From Alphaproteobacteria bacterium (lineage in GTDB: Bacteria; Pseudomonadota; Alphaproteobacteria; Rhizobiales; Devosiaceae), in contig JAJRRJ010000231.1 of assembly GCA_024279575.1 (NCBI GenBank), positions 1 through 35,757 on the forward strand: a stretch of 35,757 nucleotides of DNA. Direction: 5' to 3'. Shown in pieces: positions 7,817 to 16,421 of this stretch (its first letter is position 1; every line of letters starts with the position of its first letter). Below the pieces are notes generated by a model. That model did not search any database, was not told the origin of the DNA, and saw nothing but the letters and a program-made list of their open reading frames with translations. The position numbers were made by a program, and so were the translations under genes.

Positions 7817-9115
7817 TTAGATCAGCCGGCCCCGCCGGGTGGATTGGGCGTCGTTTACGCGCCCGTAGCCAGCAGAAACTCCCCAAATCATCCCCACCAG
7901 TAAAAAGAAGTGACGCCAGTGATCAGTGTCAATGATTGCTGATTCCAATGCAATAGGAATAAAATTTGCCATCAGGGGAATCATAAGCAGACGGTTTGGG
8001 GATGCTTTTTTAAGTGCGGCAAACCCATGCTTGAATGTCATCCAGACCAGTGCAAAGTAGGCCAGTCCACCGATCCAGCCATAGGTGAGCAGAACTTTTA
8101 CATAAGTATTATGAGGCTCTTCTGTGATGCGTAAATTGCGAAATTCCAAAGGCCCGATGCCAAACGGGTTGGCAAGCGCCATTTCCAGCGCATAGGTCTG
8201 GCGGGCAAAACGCCCGGTGGATCCTGAATCATAGGTTTGATTGAGGCTGAATCTTTGCAAAAACAATTCGCGCACAGAATCAATACTTAACAAACCGATC
8301 AGTGCCACAACCGCCAACACCAGCCCCACAAGGGTGATGCCAATCATGCGACTGCGATCTTTGGCATTGGATTCAAACAAAAAGCAGGCAATAAAAACAA
8401 AGCCTGACGTAAAAATCATATAGTCCCAGGCGGCGCGAGAAAAGCTGACAAAGACGCCCACCAGCAAAATGCCATATATCGCGCCCGCAAACAGGGCGCG
8501 CTTTCCCTTGTCCAACAACATGCGCTGTAGTGCAAATGCCGCCGGGATAATAAGGAATGGCCCGAACACATTGGGGTCCTGAAAGGTAGCTTTTACCCGG
8601 TCATAGCGTAAAAATATTTCTGCCCCGGGAATAATGTGTAGATAGGCCAGGGTACCAATGACAGAGATAAAACCCGCAACCCCGGTATAGGCCCCCATCA
8701 TGCCGCCCAGGCGTTTTTGGGGGTCATCAGCAATATAGTTGGCAGCAAAATAGGCAGTGAACCATAAAAATACCGTGACAATCGAATACACCATGCCCTC
8801 AAGCACACTCATGTATCGCACTTGAAAAGAGCCGATCAGCGCAAACGGGATAAATAGCACCATAAGCTGAAATATCCCCAGAGTTTTGCGGTGAATGCCA
8901 ATTCCGGCAAAATAGGCAACGGGAAGAACCAGCAGAAACATAAATTCGTAAGGGGAGGGTTCAAATATGACAAATCCCCCGGAGATCATCCAGATGGAGA
9001 CCATGGGCACAAGCCACGCTTTGGCAAGAAAGTGAAGCTGGGTAGGTTTTTGTGCACCTGTGGGGGAAAAAGACAGCGCTTCGCCTGTGCCTGGTTTTCC
9101 CGCCAGCATAGTCAT
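7817..9115 (-). CDS. O-antigen ligase / Wzy-like polysaccharide polymerase
   Basis: This 432-residue inner-membrane protein has roughly ten to twelve hydrophobic helices and a long periplasmic loop near residues 270-330. The loop carries SLNQTYDSGSTGRFARQTYALEMALANPFGIGPLEF and EEPHNTYVKVLLTYG, the typical Wzy_C/O-antigen ligase pattern (R-x3-W/Y, G-x-G, and the conserved H of the P-H-N motif). Such proteins polymerise or transfer undecaprenyl-linked glycans in the periplasm. Which of the two reactions occurs cannot be told from sequence, but its place after the WcaJ-like gene favours exopolysaccharide polymerisation (ExoQ-like). Its ATG overlaps the upstream stop in TAATG, so it is translationally coupled to that gene. 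Confidence 0.88.
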   Translation of the reverse strand: MTMLAGKPGTGEALSFSPTGAQKPTQLHFLAKAWLVPMVSIWMISGGFVIFEPSPYEFMFLLVLPVAYFAGIGIHRKTLGIFQLMVLFIPFALIGSFQVRYMSVLEGMVYSIVTVFLWFTAYFAANYIADDPQKRLGGMMGAYTGVAGFISVIGTLAYLHIIPGAEIFLRYDRVKATFQDPNVFGPFLIIPAAFALQRMLLDKGKRALFAGAIYGILLVGVFVSFSRAAWDYMIFTSGFVFIACFLFESNAKDRSRMIGITLVGLVLAVVALIGLLSIDSVRELFLQRFSLNQTYDSGSTGRFARQTYALEMALANPFGIGPLEFRNLRITEEPHNTYVKVLLTYGWIGGLAYFALVWMTFKHGFAALKKASPNRLLMIPLMANFIPIALESAIIDTDHWRHFFLLVGMIWGVSAGYGRVNDAQSTRRGRLI

Positions 9116-10638
9116 TAGAATGCATTCTCGTTTTTTGAAAACAGCGAGAACGGCGTCATAAAAAGGATGTAAATGTCAGAAAACGGTGTCCAGCTTTCAA
9201 TATAGTGCAAATCGTGATTGACCCGCTGCTCAATCTTTTCAACCGTATCGGTTTCCCCGCGCCAGCCATGAATTTGCGCCAGCCCCGTCATCCCCGGCTT
9301 TACCCGGTGACGGGCAAAATACCCCCCCACGGCCTCATGGTAGACTTTGTTGGCCGCCTTTGCCTGCAATGCATGTGGGCGTGGCCCCACAATTGACAGC
9401 TCTCCCTTGAGCACGTTGAACAATTGGGGTAATTCATCAATTGAGGTTTTGCGAATAAATTTTCCAACTCTGGTAATGCGAGGATCATCCCTGGTAGCCA
9501 GTTTTGTGGCATTGGCATCACTCATTTCCGTATACATTGAACGGAATTTGTATATGTTTATCAATTCGTTATTAAACCCGTGCCGCGCCTGCCGAAACAA
9601 AATTGGCCCTTTGCTTTCAAGGCGAATAGCAATAGCGGTGAGCACCATAACGGGGCTGAGCAATATCAGGGCACTAATGGCCACTACCTTGTCAAATACC
9701 CATTTGAACACCAGGTTCCAGTCTGAAATTGGCTTGTCCGCCATATCGAACATGGCTACGTCTCCGATATAGGAATAGGCTGAAGGTGCCAGGCGTAATT
9801 TGCTCATGTGCGCGCTTAGTCGGATGTCAATTGGCAATACCCACAGGCGCTTGAGCATATATAAAACCCTCTCCTCTGCAGAAAGGGGCATGGATACAAT
9901 CACCAGATCAACGGGCGTGCGCCGGGCAAATTCAATCAGCTCATCCACATTTCCCAATTTTGGGCAGGCTGCCACGGTGGCCGGGGATCTTTTGTCGACC
10001 CGATCATCAAACAGACCAATCAGTTCAATATCGTTGTCGGCACTTTTACGAATGGCTTTAATCAGCTCTTCAGCGTCCTTGCCTCCGCCAACAATAACCG
10101 TACGCCGTTTAAGTTTTCCACTTTTCGTCCATTTTCCAATAACGGAACGCAAGGCCATGCGAAACAAAACCAAAGCCACGGCACCCGCACCATACCAGGA
10201 AACCATCCATACTCTTGAAACCTGATCAGAAATTTTTAGCATAAACGCAGCCAGCGCTATCATTACAAAAACCATCGACCATGCGGCCAAAAGCCGCCCC
10301 ATCTGGTGAAGTCCGGTGCGATAAATCCACATGGAATGGGTACGCGCCAAATTGAACATCACATTGGCCCCGAGTGCCGAGATGGCAATAACGGGCACAT
10401 AAAGCAGATTATTTGGCGGTTCCACATAGGACCAGTAAATGACAAAACCAATCGTAAGCAGCAATACAAATTCAATTGCCTGCGTGATGCCCACCACCAC
10501 GGCGGCAGAAATTGACTTCTCAACCGGCTGATCAATCACCCACTGGGCCAAGTCAGACAGTTCTGTTTTTTCCTTAGAGGGAGACAATTCAGCAGAAAAA
10601 TGCTCATGGATTGTCGTTTTTGGGTCTAGGTGAAACAT
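9115..10638 (-). CDS. Undecaprenyl-phosphate sugar-1-phosphate transferase (WcaJ-like)
   Basis: This 507-residue polyisoprenyl-phosphate hexose-1-phosphate transferase starts polysaccharide repeat synthesis by loading the first sugar phosphate on undecaprenyl phosphate. The N-terminal third has four membrane helices. A Rossmann-like soluble domain follows (TVIVGGGKDAEELIKAI, about residues 185-200). The C-terminal bacterial sugar transferase domain has a re-entrant helix (VFDKVVAISALILLSPVMV), then IYKFRSMY, RKTSIDELPQLFNVLKGE, SIVGPRPHA and VKPGMTGLAQIHG. These include the catalytic Asp-Glu pair and the Pro-Arg-Pro motif. It is therefore the committed first step of this locus, with glucose-1-phosphate the commonest substrate. 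I prefer the ATG at 10638 over a TTG at 10644; neither has a good ribosome-binding site. Confidence 0.94.
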   Translation of the reverse strand: MFHLDPKTTIHEHFSAELSPSKEKTELSDLAQWVIDQPVEKSISAAVVVGITQAIEFVLLLTIGFVIYWSYVEPPNNLLYVPVIAISALGANVMFNLARTHSMWIYRTGLHQMGRLLAAWSMVFVMIALAAFMLKISDQVSRVWMVSWYGAGAVALVLFRMALRSVIGKWTKSGKLKRRTVIVGGGKDAEELIKAIRKSADNDIELIGLFDDRVDKRSPATVAACPKLGNVDELIEFARRTPVDLVIVSMPLSAEERVLYMLKRLWVLPIDIRLSAHMSKLRLAPSAYSYIGDVAMFDMADKPISDWNLVFKWVFDKVVAISALILLSPVMVLTAIAIRLESKGPILFRQARHGFNNELINIYKFRSMYTEMSDANATKLATRDDPRITRVGKFIRKTSIDELPQLFNVLKGELSIVGPRPHALQAKAANKVYHEAVGGYFARHRVKPGMTGLAQIHGWRGETDTVEKIEQRVNHDLHYIESWTPFSDIYILFMTPFSLFSKNENAF

Positions 10639-10665
10639 CGCCAATACTCGCTGACTAACTGATTA

Positions 10666-10695
10666 TGTATAAATTCTGTCCCACTATGCCCTCAA
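10666..10695 (-). promoter_or_regulatory. Candidate promoter for the wcaJ-like/wzy/yghU operon
   Basis: Read on the minus strand, TTGAGG (10695-10690) and TATACA (10671-10666) are separated by 18 bases. Transcription would start about 30 bases before the wcaJ-like ATG. The -35 overlaps the ten-mer GAGGGCATAG (10693-10684), which recurs in the wza/wzc divergent region at 12574-12583. The call is by eye only. Confidence 0.4.
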
Positions 10696-10696
10696 A

Positions 10697-10763
10697 GGAG
10701 TGAAAACTCCGTGAACCTAAGGATTTTCGCAAACCGCCCCCTCTACAATTTTATTTTGTAGAG
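10697..10763. repeat. Two hairpins in the 10639-10826 gap between polysaccharide genes
   Basis: The gap of about 190 bases between the GT4 and WcaJ-like genes holds two perfect inverted repeats. The first is GGAGT-GAAA-ACTCC at 10697-10710, a GNRA-type tetraloop on the plus strand. The second is CTCTACAA/TTGTAGAG at 10741-10748 and 10756-10763 with a seven-base AT loop. Neither is followed by a T-run on the minus strand, so they are not clear terminators. They could shield the upstream mRNA end or bind a regulator. Confidence 0.55.
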
Positions 10764-10826
10764 TCAGAGCAAAATAACGGGTGTTTTCAAAGGGTTATAA
10801 ACGCTATTTGAATCCACATGTTGAGA

Positions 10827-11975
10827 TTATTCGGCACGTTGCAGGCACTCATAATAGGCCTGCTCTATGTCATCAGTCATTTTTTTGATGGAAAAGTGCG
10901 CCTTTATCCACTCAAGACGGACCTCCATTTCCCTTTGCGCAGCAACAGGATCATCCAGAGTGTTTTGCATTGCTGTATATAAAGCGCCAGCGCTTTTGGC
11001 CGGAAGCAATGCCGGGGCAGTAGGGCCGAAAATTTCTTTCACCCCGCCCACATCGGTTGCAATCAGCGGCTTTGAAGCGCCCGCTGCCTCCAGCGCCACA
11101 TAGGGCAGGGATTCTGCCAGCGATGGCATGATGGCAATCCGACCACGGGAAAAAACGCTCAAAGCCGGTTGCACACCGACCATTGTTACCCGCCCCTTAA
11201 GACCAAGTTGATCAATTTGTTGCTCCAGGTCTGCTTTTTGAGGGCCACCACCACCTAAAATAAGTGTTGCGCCAGTTCCATCAGCCCTTTTGACATTCAC
11301 TAATGCGTCCAGCATGTAATTGATGCCTTTTATCAGGCGCAACTCCCCCACATAGGCAAAGTCAAACTCTGCCAGTTTTGCATCAAGCGGAGTGAAATCT
11401 TGTGGCAAAAGGCCATTCAGGATCACCGGACCAAGGCAGGATACTTTGCCAATCTGTTCTTCAAATGCCGCCTTTGCAAAGGCGCTTTCAAATAACAAAG
11501 CATCAGTAAAGCCGAGCAACATGCGCTCAATAATACGCAAAATTCTGCCTACCGGCGTGTCTTTATCATAGTTGAGCACACCCCCGTGGGGTGTATAGGT
11601 CGCCACCGTATTTGCGCGCCCCAAACTGGCCAGTCGGGCATTAAATCCCCCCTTTGCCCCATGCCCATGCAACACATCCACCTTCAATTTTTTCGCCAGC
11701 GAGCGAATGCGCAAGGTCGCGCTCAGGTCAGCAGGACCAATCAGGCGGGGGATGGGAAACCGTTGTACGCCAAGTGCCGGCGGTGTTTGCAGGCAAGATA
11801 TGCGCTGGTCAGTTTGCGCATCTACATGGGAACTGTCCATCACCAGGCCAACCTGGTGCCCGCGTTTGCTTAGTTCATCCGTGAGATCAATCACATGTCG
11901 ATACAGGCCGCCCACAGGGGCGCGCAATATCATCAGGATGCGCAAAGGGCGGTTTTGATTTTGAATTTGGGTCAC
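10827..11975 (-). CDS. Glycosyltransferase family 4
   Basis: This 382-residue GT-B fold enzyme resembles WcaL/Pel-type family 4 retaining glycosyltransferases, which move a sugar from a nucleotide donor to a lipid-linked acceptor on the cytoplasmic face. The N-terminal domain has LRAPVGGLYRHVIDLTDELSKRGH (glycine-rich acceptor loop) and DVLHGHGAKGG. The C-terminal domain has FAYVGELRLIKGINYMLDAL (donor phosphate-binding region), then MPSLAESLPYVALEAAGASKPLIATDVGGVKEIF, containing the E-x7-E motif. The start is GTG at 11975; the wza-like gene ends 11 bases upstream, so the two form one transcript. It is the only dedicated transferase in the locus besides the initiating enzyme. Its sugar specificity is unknown. 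Confidence 0.92.
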   Translation of the reverse strand: MTQIQNQNRPLRILMILRAPVGGLYRHVIDLTDELSKRGHQVGLVMDSSHVDAQTDQRISCLQTPPALGVQRFPIPRLIGPADLSATLRIRSLAKKLKVDVLHGHGAKGGFNARLASLGRANTVATYTPHGGVLNYDKDTPVGRILRIIERMLLGFTDALLFESAFAKAAFEEQIGKVSCLGPVILNGLLPQDFTPLDAKLAEFDFAYVGELRLIKGINYMLDALVNVKRADGTGATLILGGGGPQKADLEQQIDQLGLKGRVTMVGVQPALSVFSRGRIAIMPSLAESLPYVALEAAGASKPLIATDVGGVKEIFGPTAPALLPAKSAGALYTAMQNTLDDPVAAQREMEVRLEWIKAHFSIKKMTDDIEQAYYECLQRAE

Positions 11976-11986
11976 GAAATCGGCCC

Positions 11987-12541
11987 CTAAATCCAGCGGT
12001 CCATAACAACAATAGTATCCCCGGGTTGAATTGGGAAATCCAGCCCCACCGTGCCTTTTGTCATTTGGCTTCCCTGCGCCCGATACACAAGCACCCGCTC
12101 GCGGTTTGCGGTATCACTAAACCCGCCAGCTGTACTGATGGCTGCCCGTGCGCTCATGCCATAAACATACGGGAACTGCCCGCTATTGGAAACTTCGCCT
12201 TGAATAAAAAATGGTCGGTAGGTCGCAATTTCAACAGCCACATTGGGGTTCCGCATAAAACCGCTGGCCAGTGCCGCAGTGATTCGGGCCGCAGCCACCT
12301 GTGTTGTTTGTCCGCGCACCTGAATTGGCCCAACCAGCGGGAACGAAATAGCCCCGTTGTCATCCACCTGATAGACGGTGCTTAATTCAGCATCCCCATA
12401 CACAGAAACCCGCAGAACATCACCGGTGTCCAGCGTATATGGACCTTGCGTTTGTACCCGGTAGGTTTCAGGAATTTGATTTATGGCGCACCCGGACAGG
12501 GGCACGAACAAGAAAATAATAAGCAAATATAGCCAGCGCAT
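11987..12541 (-). CDS. Polysaccharide biosynthesis/export lipoprotein (Wza/GumB-like)
   Basis: This 184-residue outer-membrane polysaccharide export protein has a signal peptide at residues 3-17 and the lipobox PLSGC with the Cys at 18. A polysaccharide-export domain (YTLDTGDVLRVSVYGDAELS to NPNVAVEI) and one SLBB domain (FFIQGEVSNSGQFPYVYGMSARAAISTAGGF) follow. The last residues form VQPGD-like FPIQPGDTIVVMDRWI. Full Wza is about 380 residues; this short form lacks the C-terminal transmembrane helix and extra SLBB repeats, as is common for GumB/ExoF-type proteins. ATG at 12541 gives a tidy signal peptide; GTG at 12547 would add two residues. It is divergent from the Wzc-like gene across about 160 bases, the expected partner in a trans-envelope export complex. 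Confidence 0.9.
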   Translation of the reverse strand: MRWLYLLIIFLFVPLSGCAINQIPETYRVQTQGPYTLDTGDVLRVSVYGDAELSTVYQVDDNGAISFPLVGPIQVRGQTTQVAAARITAALASGFMRNPNVAVEIATYRPFFIQGEVSNSGQFPYVYGMSARAAISTAGGFSDTANRERVLVYRAQGSQMTKGTVGLDFPIQPGDTIVVMDRWI

Positions 12542-12702
12542 GAACACACCAAATTAGTTTTAGTTGCCCATAAGAGGGCATAGCTATGGTTAATAATTCC
12601 CTTATTTCACTCTCTTAGTTGCAGAATGTCCTAAAGAAATTAACGGATTACTTACCACGTTCGACCTAAAAAGAAGTGAGTTGGATTATAAGGACTTTTT
12701 GC

Positions 12703-15009
12703 ATGGCCATGCCTGTGGATCACGAAAACACGCCGATAGACCTGCGCGCCATAGGCGCACGGGTGTGGCAGAAGCGATATAGAATCATCATCATCACTCT
12801 CATTTCGTGCATCGTTGCCTATATATTGGTTTCATTCATTCCCAGGACGTACGAATCTTCGGCCTCCATTTTGGTTGAGAGTCGGGAAAATACATTTTCC
12901 CGCGCCACCAATGACACAGGGGCGGGCGGGGTCGTTGCTTCTGACGCCGTTGTTATGTCCTCCCAGGTGCAACTGGTGCAGTCCTCTGAAAACTATCTGC
13001 GGGTTATTCGCAATTTGAATCTGGCTGAAGTTGCTGAATTTAATGGAACTGCCGGATCACCCCTTGATGCGATTTTAGGTTTGATGGGTCGATCCGCCGA
13101 TCGCACGCAGGCCTCTGAGCAAAAGGTACTCGCTTTGCTCTCCAAAGCTATCACTGTCGTTCAACAGCGTGATTCCCGCGTGATTTCGGTTCTGGTGCGC
13201 GCTCAGGACAAGAATTTAGCCGCAGATATTGCCAATGCCATTGCACAAGAACATGTAAAGCGCCGGGCAGAGCTTTCCAATGATGATACGGCAGGGGCGA
13301 GTTTGTGGCTTCAGTCCGAAATTGAAAAGCTTCGGGTGAATGTTGTGGACGCTGAGTCTGCGGTGGCAAAATTTCGCATTGAGAACGATCTTTTTACCGG
13401 TGCCAATAACACGTCTTTGCTCAATCAGCAGTTGTCAAACATTGCCGCACAGATTTCCACAGCCCAGGAAAGAAAGCTTACAGCCCGTTCCCGCGCCACA
13501 CTAATTCGGGACCTGTTAAACTCCGGGCAGGCTATTGACGGGGTTGCCGAAGTTCAGAATTCAGTGGTCATTCAACGTCTGTCTCAAGACAAAGCGCGAT
13601 TGCAGGGGGAAAAAGCCCAGCTTTCTGCAACTTTGTTGCCCAATCACCCTCAGGTTCGTTCCATCACCGCTCAGATTGAAGAAATAAACACCCAGATATT
13701 GCGTGAGGGGCGTCGTGTTGCCGATGCCATTATGGCTGAGTCGCGCATTGAGGATGCCCTTGTGGCGTCTTTGCAAGAAGACATGGCCCGCCTGAAAATA
13801 AGCGCCTCAAGTGCCGCCACCTCATCGGTGGAGTTGCAGGAACTGGAGCGTGAAGCAGGCGCACAGTCGGCATTGTTACAGACCTATCTGTTGCGGTTCC
13901 GGGAAGCATCTGCCCGCGCTGGCGCAGGGGCTGTTTTGCCCGATGTGCGCGTGATTGCAGTTGCAATGCCGGCGCTAAAACCTGTTGCCCCCCAAGGGGC
14001 GCTCATTTTGGTTGCTGTTGCTATTGTGGCGGTCTCAATGCAAATTGGTGGAATTTTGTTCGCTGAATTAAGCGTTGTGATGCCTTTGCCAGCCCTTAGT
14101 GCCGCTAAGGGTGATCAGCAACAGGATCAGGAAAATGATGATAATCCTGATGTTGCAGATGAAGAGGGATTCTCATCACAGCCACCTGAACCAATATTGA
14201 AAAATCGCTCCATACGAAGTGACGAAGTATCACCAGTGCCAGATGAGGGGCCCTCCGTTGTGTCCGATATTGCACCTGCCTCTGCCCCACAAACAGCTGG
14301 ACAGCGCGCCAGTGCCCCCAATGTTTACCAGGGCAGAAACGCTGCCGCAGAAAATGAACATGTGCCCCCCCCCTCCAGAAACACCTTTGCACGTGAACAT
14401 GCACCGCACCGAACTGAACAGCCCCCACCAAAAGAACAGCCCCCTGTTTCTTCAGGAGTGGACACTGATTTTTATGATCTGGCGGAAGCACTTTGCACTG
14501 GCCATGAGCAAATTGTATTTCTATCGGCTTTTGATCCTGAAGGGGACTGCACCGGGGTTGGAGAAATGCTGATCAGCGAGATTTTGGCCAACGGGCGATC
14601 TGTTGCCATTGTTGATGCGGGAAGTGGTGTAATCTCATCGCAGCCAGGTATTTCAGATCTGGCGGCAAATGAAGCGGAATTTGGAGAAGTGGTTTTCCAT
14701 TCAGAAGATGATGGCCTGACAGAGATTTATTGGGGCACACGCCGAAATATTTATTCAGCATCGGAAAAACCGGCGACTTTGGTTGAAGCTCTTTGTGATA
14801 TTTGCGATGTGGTTCTGGTGTTTGTGGGGGGTGTTGGCGCGACTTCAAACCTGCCCTTGTTTGCTGGTCTGGATGGTACGCTTACAATGGTTGCCGGGGC
14901 GCAGCCTGAATACAGTTCCTCCCAAAGAGCACTTGATGAAGCACAGGCTTTAGGCTTTGCTCGCTCCCAGTTATTGGTTATGCCAAAGAACCATGCCAAC
15001 GCCGCGTGA
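12703..15009 (+). CDS. Wzc/GumC/ExoP-like chain-length protein with degenerate kinase domain
   Basis: This 768-residue inner-membrane polysaccharide co-polymerase starts at the ATG with AAGGA at 12690-12694. It has a Wzz domain, with helix 1 at about residues 27-47 (IIIITLISCIVAYILVSF) and a first periplasmic segment YESSASILVESREN. Long periplasmic coiled coils of GumC type (about 180-400) and a second helix near 433-455 follow. The cytosolic part begins with a Pro/Glu-rich linker (about 465-585) and ends in a P-loop-like domain (586-768). That domain keeps the tyrosine-kinase layout (LSAF, VAIVDAG, GISDL, VVLVFVG), but Walker A reads DPEGDCTG at 611-618 instead of P-G-E-G-K-S/T, with no lysine. 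Walker A' has lost its second Asp, and there is no C-terminal tyrosine cluster. It probably sets chain length without autophosphorylation. Confidence 0.9.
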   Translation: MAMPVDHENTPIDLRAIGARVWQKRYRIIIITLISCIVAYILVSFIPRTYESSASILVESRENTFSRATNDTGAGGVVASDAVVMSSQVQLVQSSENYLRVIRNLNLAEVAEFNGTAGSPLDAILGLMGRSADRTQASEQKVLALLSKAITVVQQRDSRVISVLVRAQDKNLAADIANAIAQEHVKRRAELSNDDTAGASLWLQSEIEKLRVNVVDAESAVAKFRIENDLFTGANNTSLLNQQLSNIAAQISTAQERKLTARSRATLIRDLLNSGQAIDGVAEVQNSVVIQRLSQDKARLQGEKAQLSATLLPNHPQVRSITAQIEEINTQILREGRRVADAIMAESRIEDALVASLQEDMARLKISASSAATSSVELQELEREAGAQSALLQTYLLRFREASARAGAGAVLPDVRVIAVAMPALKPVAPQGALILVAVAIVAVSMQIGGILFAELSVVMPLPALSAAKGDQQQDQENDDNPDVADEEGFSSQPPEPILKNRSIRSDEVSPVPDEGPSVVSDIAPASAPQTAGQRASAPNVYQGRNAAAENEHVPPPSRNTFAREHAPHRTEQPPPKEQPPVSSGVDTDFYDLAEALCTGHEQIVFLSAFDPEGDCTGVGEMLISEILANGRSVAIVDAGSGVISSQPGISDLAANEAEFGEVVFHSEDDGLTEIYWGTRRNIYSASEKPATLVEALCDICDVVLVFVGGVGATSNLPLFAGLDGTLTMVAGAQPEYSSSQRALDEAQALGFARSQLLVMPKNHANAA
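14365..14373 (+). repeat. C9 homopolymer in the linker of the Wzc-like gene
   Basis: Nine consecutive C bases encode three prolines in the disordered linker before the C-terminal domain. Gain or loss of one base would truncate the protein before that domain and leave the Wzz and membrane portions intact. Most G/C runs elsewhere in the window stop at six or seven. Confidence 0.9.
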
Positions 15010-15054
15010 GTGGATACAGTTGTTGGCGCGCCTTTGGTCGGGACTGAAATATAA

Positions 15055-16098
15055 ATGATAAACTTAAAATATCTCGCTTACCGCTCTATATTTGAGCTGC
15101 TTTGGGCCACGCAAGCGCCGCGTTTGATCCGTGCCCTGTCAAAGTCTCGCGGGGTAATATTTACATTGCATCGGGTATTGCCGGAAGGGCCTGCCGATTT
15201 TGCGCCCAATTCCATCCTTCAGGTTACCCCGCAATATTTGGAACATGTGATAATTCGTGTCCGCGAAATGGGGCTGGAAATTGTTTCTCTTGATGAGGCG
15301 ATTGAGCGCATCAAGGCCCCCGTTGTCGGTTCTGCCAAGTTTGTGGTTTTTACCTTTGATGATGCTTACAAAGACAACCTTGTTCATGCATTACCAGTTT
15401 TAAGGCGCAGAAAATGCCCCTTTACCCTTTATGTCCCCACCGCCCTTGTGGATGGGGTTGGGGAGGTTTGGTGGCAGGCGCTGGAAGATGTTATTGCAAC
15501 TCAAAATGCAGTCGCCACTGCCAACAGGGGCGGCGAAATCTCCTATTATGATACCAATACAATTGCCAAAAAATATGAAATTTACAACCAACTGTACTGG
15601 CGTATGCGCAAAATGCCCGAAGATGCACGGGTAAAATTTATCCGATAATTTACCGCTGGATACGGGCTGGATATGGATGCCCATTGCCGTGAGCTGATCA
15701 TGGACTGGACCGAGCTTAAAGAATTTGTCGATGAACCCCTTTGCACAATCGGCGCTCACACGGTTCATCATTTTGAGCTGGCCAAGCTAAAAGAAGAGCG
15801 CGCGCGCCAGGAGATCATGCAGGGGATTGATGTGATAAACGCCCAATATGGTCTGATTCCCAAGCACCTGTCTTATCCCATCGGGGGGACCGCATCGGCA
15901 GGGCCGCGCGAATATGAAATTGCCAAAAAGCTTGGTCTGGCATCAGCTGTTACCACATTGCCCGGTGGTCTTTATCATCGGCATAGAAATGCCTTGACTT
16001 CGCTGCCAAGAATTTCTCTGAACGGCAATTTCCAACAATACCGGTTTGTGGATGTTCTTGTCACCGGTGCTATTTTTTCCTTTGCCTATCGCCGCTGA
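15055..16098 (+). pseudogene. Polysaccharide deacetylase (NodB-like), interrupted by in-frame TAA
   Basis: Read through, this is a complete protein of about 347 codons of the carbohydrate esterase 4 (NodB homology) family from exopolysaccharide loci. It would remove acetyl or N-acetyl groups from the glycan. A single TAA at 15646-15648 (codon 198) interrupts it; the frame is identical on both sides and homology-like sequence resumes at once (FTAGYGLDMDAHCRELIMDW). The first part holds the catalytic TFDD motif at residues 100-103. The second part, without a visible ribosome-binding site (first ATG 15673), holds the zinc-binding HTVHH at 235-239 (TIGAHTVHHFELAKL) and the PIGGTAS strand. The 197-residue fragment therefore lacks its metal ligands and should be inactive. 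This is a nonsense mutation or a sequence error. It follows the Wzc-like gene by 45 bases. Confidence 0.85.
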
Positions 16099-16106
16099 TC
16101 TCGCCC

Positions 16107-16334
16107 TTAAACCGCATCGTCTGGCCGCGCCATCCATTTGATGACTATGCCTGCTGGAAATGCCCAGAATATCCCCGTGATCACAAAGAACCCCAATGTG
16201 CCCCAAATGGGCAACTGGGTCAGGTATTCAGAGTAGACAACTGCAATTCCCAGAGGGTAAGCGATAAGCAGGAAAAGAATAATCCAGATTCCAACAAACT
16301 TTCGTGCGCGTTGCTTCACAATTGTTCCAAACAT
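16107..16334 (-). CDS. DUF2842 family small membrane protein
   Basis: This 75-residue protein has two hydrophobic helices, FVGIWIILFLLIAYPLGIAVVY and WGTLGFFVITGIFWAFPAGIVIKWM, with a short loop and a basic N-terminus. Length, the two-helix layout and the ending (FPAGIVIKWMARPD) fit the DUF2842 family of alphaproteobacteria, whose function is unknown and whose gene often sits near ctaA. It ends 8 bases after the deacetylase stop on the other strand and is divergent from ctaA (87 bases). Its start codon lies within a 15-base palindrome, CATATTT-C-AAATATG (16332-16346). The ribosome-binding site is weak. Confidence 0.8.
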   Translation of the reverse strand: MFGTIVKQRARKFVGIWIILFLLIAYPLGIAVVYSEYLTQLPIWGTLGFFVITGIFWAFPAGIVIKWMARPDDAV

Positions 16335-16421
16335 ATTTCAAATATGCGGCAAGCTGCATATTGCCATTGCCATCGCCTCCCTTTACCACTTCTGCAGTAA
16401 AACACTAATGGAAAAATCCCC

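Noticed and set aside
16332..16346. CATATTTCAAATATG palindrome as an operator for the DUF2842/ctaA pair
   Set aside because: It is AT-rich and includes the DUF2842 start codon; a palindrome of this kind is expected by chance in AT-rich gaps and has no second copy in the window.
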